In this document: piece by piece, positions 58,500-64,000 of the stretch | Position numbering within the stretch: position 1 is the stretch's first letter | Layout of the letters: each line of letters opens with the position of its first letter | Notes under the pieces: generated by a model | Seen by the model: the letters and a program-made list of their open reading frames with translations, nothing else | Database searches by the model: none | Told to the model about the DNA's origin: nothing | Assembly (NCBI GenBank): GCA_963555705.1 | Contig: OY743187.1 | Span: 16,692,133 to 16,756,132 of the forward strand | DNA from: Ligustrum vulgare | Taxonomy: Eukaryota > Streptophyta > Magnoliopsida > Lamiales > Oleaceae | Direction of reading: 5' to 3' | Length of the DNA stretch: 64,000 bases | Made by a program: the position numbers and the translations under genes

Positions 58500-59560
58500 A
58501 GATCAATCTCTATTTAAGATAAATAGCATTACTCCCAAATAAGCCAAAAGGAGCTCACCTGATTCTTGTCCATTCTCACATCTTTGAATTTGAAAATTTT
58601 AATTATTTCACCAAATTAGATAGGTGTAATTAAGGAAAATAATGACAATATTTATGAAAGGATAAGATGGTTATTATATTGTTAATAGTAGAATTTCAAA
58701 TTAGTCCAATAATGTTTATTTTACATTAATTTATAGTTTGTTCGTCAAACTTGTTTATAAAGATGGCATTTTCAAATTACTTTTTAATTACGTATATTTT
58801 TCAAAACTCACTTTTCAACTAAGATTTTGTTTGATTGGAAAGATGAAGAATGAATTGTAAGAAAATATTTTCTAGGATTTGATTTGTCTAAAAATTATTT
58901 TCCTGAAAAATGTTAATTGAAAGTGTTTGATTGGATTAATTTTTCAAATGAAAAAGTAGGAAATTTTTCTAGTTTTTTTGACATTATTTTTCATAACAAA
59001 TAAAACAGAATTTAGTTATTTTAATCAATTTTTTAACTCATTTGTACTTGATAATAAGAATTTTTTATTTTTGGAAAAAAAATCAATTCACAACAATAAA
59101 AATAATCAAATATGACGAAAAAGTGCTTTCCATCTAAGGTGAAAAATGTTTTCTCACCAAATATGTAAGAAAATATTTTCAAGGCAAATGAGTTAATTTT
59201 TCAATGCAAATTTTTCAATCAAACATCAAACAAATACAAAAATGTGAAAAATATTTTTTATGATTTGACAATTTTTATGCAAATAAATGAGAATCAAACA
59301 CAACCTACATGTGTTACATCAAAAAACTCAGATTTCTTTCTTATAAACAAAAATCATCTGCCAAAACATTTATTTCAAATTTTGTTACAATACTTTTTCT
59401 TTTACCCAGAATGTTAAAAAATAATAAAATAAAATTCGTTTGACATATCGTTTATAAACTATTATTTATGAATATTGTCCTGTAATGACTTGAGTGTGAC
59501 TCCAACCAAAATTGAACCAATTTAACGTCAGATGACAGTAATCAAAAGGAAACCAGCTGG
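58500..59560. other. AT-rich noncoding DNA with a MITE-like unit
   Basis: About 58822-59308 is bounded by TTTTGTTTGATTGGAAAGATG and GAGAATCAAACACAACC, an imperfect inverted pair resembling other MITE ends here. Nothing coding was recognised. Confidence 0.4.
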
Positions 59561-59900
59561 GAATTAAATACTCAGCTCTTAATTCTTATAATTCAGAAAA
59601 CAAGAACAGAATTGAGGGAGAAAAAACAGATGAAAAATGGATAGAACGAGGGAGGAAGGACTGCGGTTCACTGTGACTAACCAATTTCTCCTCTCTCCTT
59701 TCTGACCTTTTTAACAGAAAATTGAAAGGAAAGCGTGCTTTCAACCTACGTTTTAGCTATTACAATAAAAGGGAAAAAACGACGTCGCTTCCACTTAACC
59801 AAACAATGTCGCCTTCTCTGAATTTCTTCTTTGGGTTCTTTTCTTTCCTTTCTTCTTCCCCAGCTAATTGATAAGTTTGCAGGTAGTCGATAATCTCTTC
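59561..59900. other. Promoter-like CT-rich segment, gene unknown
   Basis: CT-rich leader-like DNA with an ACGACGTCG motif (about 59779). A short ATG frame of 21 codons (about 59805-59870) could be the 5' end of a lost gene. Nothing downstream supports a real gene. Confidence 0.25.
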
Positions 59901-60491
59901 CAGGGCCGGCCCTGAGAATAGAGAGGCCCTAGGCGACTCATTATTTTGATGCCCTTAAATATATGTATATTTTTTCGTGTAGTAATACTTAAATATTAAA
60001 ATGAATAACATATATGTATTTTTTTTTTAAAAAATGACTTTATAACATCCAAAAGATGAAATTCCTAAAACCAGCATAATGTAGGAAAAATAGTCATGTT
60101 CCAATGTAACTTAAGCATTCTGCTAATCAAAATGCTTATTCCATTTTCACCCACTTGAAACTCCGGTAATCGAGGAGTGCTTTTTGGAAGCAACAGTGAA
60201 GGTCTGAACATATATCTCCAAATCATTCAATAATTCATAGGTCTCAAACTTCATTTTATAAAACAAGTTACTGACTTTTCTTAGTTTTTTATTTAGTGGA
60301 AGAGCTTTGAATTTGCAATAATCAATTTCTTCAAAAAAAAAAAGACCCAAATCTATATATTTTACACTGCCTCCAGTTGCATTTAGTCCCAAAAAATTGG
60401 TTAAACAGTTTGACCAAAAAATTTTTGAGGCCCCTCAAATTGAGAGGCCCTAGGCGCCGGCCTTGGTGGCCTTATGCCAGGGCCGGCCCTG
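59901..60491. mobile_element. Non-autonomous hAT element with CAGGGCCGGCCCTG ends (591 bp)
   Basis: Perfect 8-bp duplication ATCTCTTC (59893-59900, 60492-60499). Each end is CAGGGCCGGCCCTG, itself a palindrome. The inner GAGGCCCTAGGCG motif is near both ends (59930 and 60440). No transposase was recognised; an 81-codon open frame inside (60392-60147, minus) has no recognisable domain. Confidence 0.92.
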
Positions 60492-60509
60492 ATCTCTTCC
60501 ATGACATGG

Positions 60510-60840
60510 CCTGTATTTGAGGTTGGAATTTGTTTATAAACAATATTTTTGAGTTTTTGAGGTAAAAATTTGTAGTAGAAAAGTGAGTTTGAAAATTGTG
60601 TGTGATTTAAAAAGTGGATTAAGAAATGTGAAGAAAAAATTTGTTTATAAAAAAGTATACCAAACACATGTTTATAAATAGCGTTGTATGTCGCAACATT
60701 TCGTTCATACATTTTTTTTAAAAGTAAAAAATGATATACGAAATTTTTTATCAATCGAAATTGTTGAATTTCAAAATCATGATCCAATTAGACGTTCTGT
60801 TTTATAAACAAACTTTTTACCAAACAGAGGCGTACAATCA
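60510..60840. mobile_element. MITE-like unit
   Basis: Inverted ends of the type GCCTGTATTTGAGG and TTACCAAACAGAGGC, with internal inverted TTTATAAACAA motifs (about 60531 and 60802). Confidence 0.45.
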
Positions 60841-60870
60841 TGTTAACACTTGGCAAATTGGTAATTGGTA

Positions 60871-61020
60871 TTAGGGATGGCAATGGGGCTGGAAATTCCT
60901 GGAGTCAATGGGTACATGACACGAACGAGGTGGGGAATTCACGATGAAGGTGGGGATGAGGAAGATAAAACATCCCCAAATCGGGGACCAGAATGGAGGT
61001 CCCCACCCCAAACTTGCCCC
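60871..61020. mobile_element. hAT left-end fragment (TAGGGATGGCAATGGGGC)
   Basis: Typical hAT start, then GGGGATGAGG, CATCCCC and GGTCCCCACCCC motifs. Right end missing. Confidence 0.5.
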
Positions 61021-61182
61021 ATATCCATTCTCGATTAAGAAGTTCAATTAAAAAAGTACAAACATATTAAAAATATCATAAGCTCAAAGATGAAATATTC
61101 CAATTGCTCATCTCAAAGGTGAAATATTTCATTTCAAACCAAACACTACATTTCATTTGTATTCTCAAATTTTCTTAATTCA

Positions 61183-62000
61183 ATGACTCTTCATCTCTCA
61201 AAAATGAGTATTGGTCATCCATTACAAAAAAATTCTAATTCACTTTCCATAAATTTTGGACTTTATTATACTTAACAGACATAATCTTTCCTGTATGAAT
61301 TTGTATCTTTTAGGATTAAATGACATGAAATTAAGGTATGAATAACATAGTAGAACTGCGGATGCATTTTGTGTACTTCAATTCCATTAGATTTTCATGA
61401 CTCAATGACTCTTCATCTCTCAAATATGAGTATTAGTCACCTATTAAAAGAAATTCTAGTTCACTTTTCATAAATTTCGGACTTTATTCTACTTAGCAGA
61501 CATAAGTTTTCCTGTGTGAGTAGTGTTGGCAATGGGTCGAGCCAAGTCAGTTCGGCCCTTTAACCCATGTGATCGGCTCGTGGCTCGTCCACTACGAGCC
61601 GAGCCGAGCTCGATTCTTGTGGTCAAGACCAAGCTCTGCTTGGCCCACGAGCCATTTATTTATTTGTACTTGTTCTTCAAAAAAAATGGTGTTTTTGTTT
61701 AAAAAAGTACGAGATTTCGTGGGCTTGTCTCCACGAGTTGCTCGTGGTTAGATGAGTTGAGCCCATGCTCGGCTCGTGAGTTTCCACGAGCAGGTGATTG
61801 GCTCGTTGTTTGACTCGTCAAAATGATGAGTCGAGCCGCTTGTGGATCGTATTTTTACGAGGCGAGTCGGCGAGCGACTCAGCCCATTTGCCACCTGTAT
61901 GTATGAGTTTGTATCTTTTAGGATTAGATAACTTGAAATTAAGGTATGAATAACAGAGAAGAACTGTGAGTGCATTTTGTGTACTTCAGTTCTATCTATT
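61183..62000 (+). repeat. Tandem duplication (about 216 bp unit), second unit interrupted
   Basis: Unit 1 is 61183-61398. Unit 2 starts at 61399, is split by the element at 61521-61899 and resumes at 61900. Shared blocks include ACTCAATGACTCTTCATCTCTC, TTGTATCTTTTAGGATTA and GCATTTTGTGTACTTCA. Confidence 0.88.
61521..61899. mobile_element. Non-autonomous hAT element (379 bp) with visible empty site
   Basis: Target duplication TGTGTGAG / TGTATGAG (61513-61520, 61900-61907). Ends TAGTGTTGGCAATGGG and, reversed, TACAGGTGGCAAATGGG. The uninterrupted unit 1 of the local tandem repeat (CCTGTATGAATTTG, about 61291) is the natural empty site. Interior rich in CGAGCC/GGCTCG motifs. Confidence 0.9.
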
Positions 62001-62575
62001 TTGTATATATTATATACATTGGGGATGATTTGATTTTAGTTACTTGAATAAGAATTAACTTAGGCTAATTTGATTTTGGGTTGTTATTTGTTAAATATAG
62101 TTAAAGCTACATTGATAAAATGTTTTTGTATCCCACAAGTATTGATTAATTGCTTGAAGATGTTTTACTTTTAGTTTTATTCGATCAAGTATAATTATAT
62201 ATTTAGTATTTAATGTTCTTGACTCTTTATACTTAGAGGTGGAAAACGGGACGAGCCGCTCGCCGGCTCGGCTTGTCAAAAGATCGGGCTCGTGGACGAG
62301 CCAATCAGCCCCGTTGAACCACGAGCTCGTGCCGACGAGCTCAACGAGCCGGCGAGCCAAGCGGCTCGCCGGCTTGTGTAAAAAAAAAAAAATCGTTTTT
62401 TAACGGTTCAAAATAAAAAAATAAAACAATACATTGAATACAATATGTCCATATTAAATTATTAATATATAATATATTACAATTTACTTATTTACACAAA
62501 AAAAAAAGCTCTTGAAAAAAATAAAATAAAATAAAATATAAAACATATAAATAATAAAAGTGACCGTTCTGGTCA

Positions 62576-62580
<5 letters not shown>

Positions 62581-62606
<26 letters not shown>
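62581..62606. repeat. Poly-A tract
   Basis: Run of about 26 A in the element leader. Confidence 0.9.
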
Positions 62607-62612
<6 letters not shown>

Positions 62613-62894
62613 TCCTAAATTTTTTCCTATAAATACTACACTTGTTTCAAATTTTTTTCTACATTTCTACTACACTACATCTACTACAATTCTCAACTCT
62701 AATTCTTATTCTACATTACAAATTTACAAAGTCTACTACACTCTCTTCTCTTCTTCTACTCTACCAACATTTTTATTCTATTTTCTACAATTATAATTTC
62801 TACATTTCAATATCTCAATTTATTATTACATCTCTCAATTACACGTATTCAATTTTATATTTCAATTTTTCCACACCACATCACATACAAAAGA

Positions 62895-64000
62895 ATGGAT
62901 CCCAGCAACCGAAGATTTATTAATGAGTTGTTCGATGGTCCACCTGGATTTGGGGGGCATCATGATGATTCAACACCACAATCTCACATTCATTTCGACG
63001 ATCAATTTGCCGGTCTCAACGACGTACCAATTCCCGACAACATTGAAGAAGATCCATTAAATCAGCGAATTGATTTAGACGATATTGAAGAAGATGCGGA
63101 TGTTCAAATCTTACAAGATGATCTCGATATTCCCGACGCAAGAGGAAAAAGAAATGTCAGAAAATGTAAGAAGCCAACTTCAAAGTGTTGGGATCACTTT
63201 AAATTAGCCAAAACGGGGAAAATAATTGAAGGAGAAGCTGAATTCAAAGCTGTGTGCAAATATTGGGCATAACAATTAGCCTGGTCAAAGGGAATTGGTA
63301 CTACACACCTGAACCGTCACTATCGCAAGTTTCAGCCCAAGCACGGCTTCGTTGAATCGAATCAAAGTCAACTACAATTTGGTTCATCGGCCGCTAGTGC
63401 TTCTGGAGCGGGATCTACAACACTTTCATATTGGATGTATTCCGAAGCAGAGGATCGAACTGGGTTGGTTCAATTCATTGCGGGGGCGGAGTTGCCACTA
63501 AGTATAGTGGACAATGAGCACTTTGTTACATACATCAAGCGTTATCTTCAACCCAAGTACCAAGGTATTACTCGAAACACTCTACGTTCTGATACAATAC
63601 AAAATTATCTTAAAACTAAGAAACAATTAATAGTCGATTTAAATAACTATGGTGGTGTTATTTCTTTTACTTCCGATCTTTGGGAAGGAATTAACAAAAA
63701 ATGTTATATTACTGCAACTGCACACTACATTGATCCACTTTGGGTCATGCATAAAAAAATTATTGCTTTTAAAATTCTAGAATTTCCTCATAGCACAACC
63801 AACATATTTAATGCTATACTTGATATTGTTAGAGAATATGGCTTTGAAAATAAAATTCGATCATTTACTTTCGATAATGCTAGTGTAAATAAACCTGTAG
63901 TAGATAAATTATGTAGAATTCTTAATCCGAATTTTGGTGATTTCTTATTCCATGTTAGATGTGTATGTCATATTTTAAATTTAATTGTTCAAGATGGCTT
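62895..64000 (+). pseudogene. hAT transposase (RICESLEEPER-like), partial, one nonsense codon
   Basis: ATG at 62895. An acidic N-terminus (residues 1-90) is followed by a BED finger: CWDHFKL, then CKYWA where CKYC is expected, a TAA at 63270-63272, then LAWSKGIGTTHLNRHYRKF. The frame stays open from 63273 to the window end. It shows the hAT core: LRSDTIQNYL, ISFTSDLWEG with the first catalytic Asp, SFTFDNASVNKPV with the second, and FHVRCVCHILNLIVQDG with the CxxH element. The DDE Glu and dimerisation domain would lie further right. The lost zinc ligand and the stop suggest an inactive copy unless read through. Confidence 0.85.

Larger units (their letters stand above)
62234..64000 (+). mobile_element. 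hAT element with transposase, running off the window
   Basis: Left end TAGAGGTGGAAAACGGGACGAGCC is like those of the small elements at 53153 and 61521. It is followed by dense CGAGCC/GGCTCG motifs (to about 62373), an AT-rich leader with CT-rich 5'-UTR-like sequence, and a transposase gene from 62895. The right end is outside the window. Confidence 0.8.

Overview
The window is nuclear DNA of a flowering plant, most likely a eudicot. It is AT-rich, contains an intronless pentatricopeptide-repeat gene, and has spliced genes with long introns. Most of it is Ty1/copia and Ty3/gypsy LTR retrotransposons, hAT-type DNA elements, MITEs and tRNA-derived SINEs. The species cannot be named from sequence alone. 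No rRNA, organelle block, CRISPR array or bacterial operon was seen.

Only two host genes look substantially intact. One is a P-class PPR protein of 795 aa (15835-18222, +). The other is a B3-domain gene (minus strand, coding exons 54992-54729, 45581-45203 and 45075-44942, 258 aa) with an arginine/glycine-rich N-terminus. Its second coding exon lies 9.1 kb from the first because the intron is packed with transposons. Gene debris includes a DUF1985 gene copy (10529-11808) and an inverted pair of first exons of a small, probably organelle-targeted protein (14459-14607 + and 15463-15332 -).

Layout. 1-2042: decayed hAT transposon (BED finger and DUF659, minus). 4262-8605: copia relic (minus) split by a 3.65-kb LTR element that keeps only gag and protease (4619-8271). 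10.5-12.6 kb: DUF1985 copy with a scrambled inverted repeat. 12.9-15.6 kb: inverted gene-fragment duplication with a 1.43-kb insertion in one arm. 15.8-18.2 kb: PPR gene. 19-22.7 kb: copia relic, repeats and a SINE-like piece. 22765-40860: one old gypsy element (A, +) split by a 10.4-kb gypsy element (B, minus, 25901-36306, TSD GGAGG), a solo LTR (36937-37486), and a copia fragment that itself carries a solo LTR (38133-39619). A sister solo LTR (32601-34102) sits inside B. 43.2 kb: SINE with a 19-bp duplication. 44.9-55 kb: B3 gene, whose intron holds copia G (+), split by a hAT-like element at its gag start codon and by an almost complete young copia element F (47514-52079, minus, TSD GAGTA). 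56.7-64 kb: several hAT elements with 8-bp duplications, ending in a hAT transposase that runs off the window.

The LTR elements were ordered by nesting and by target-site duplications read directly from the sequence. The least expected items are an additional reading frame of about 181 codons upstream of gag in element B, cut cleanly by a solo LTR; the RGG-like/B3 protein; and the protease-only LTR element whose LTRs carry arrays of the palindrome TTACGGCCGTAA. Coordinates and alignments were done by eye, so individual boundaries may be off by a few bases.
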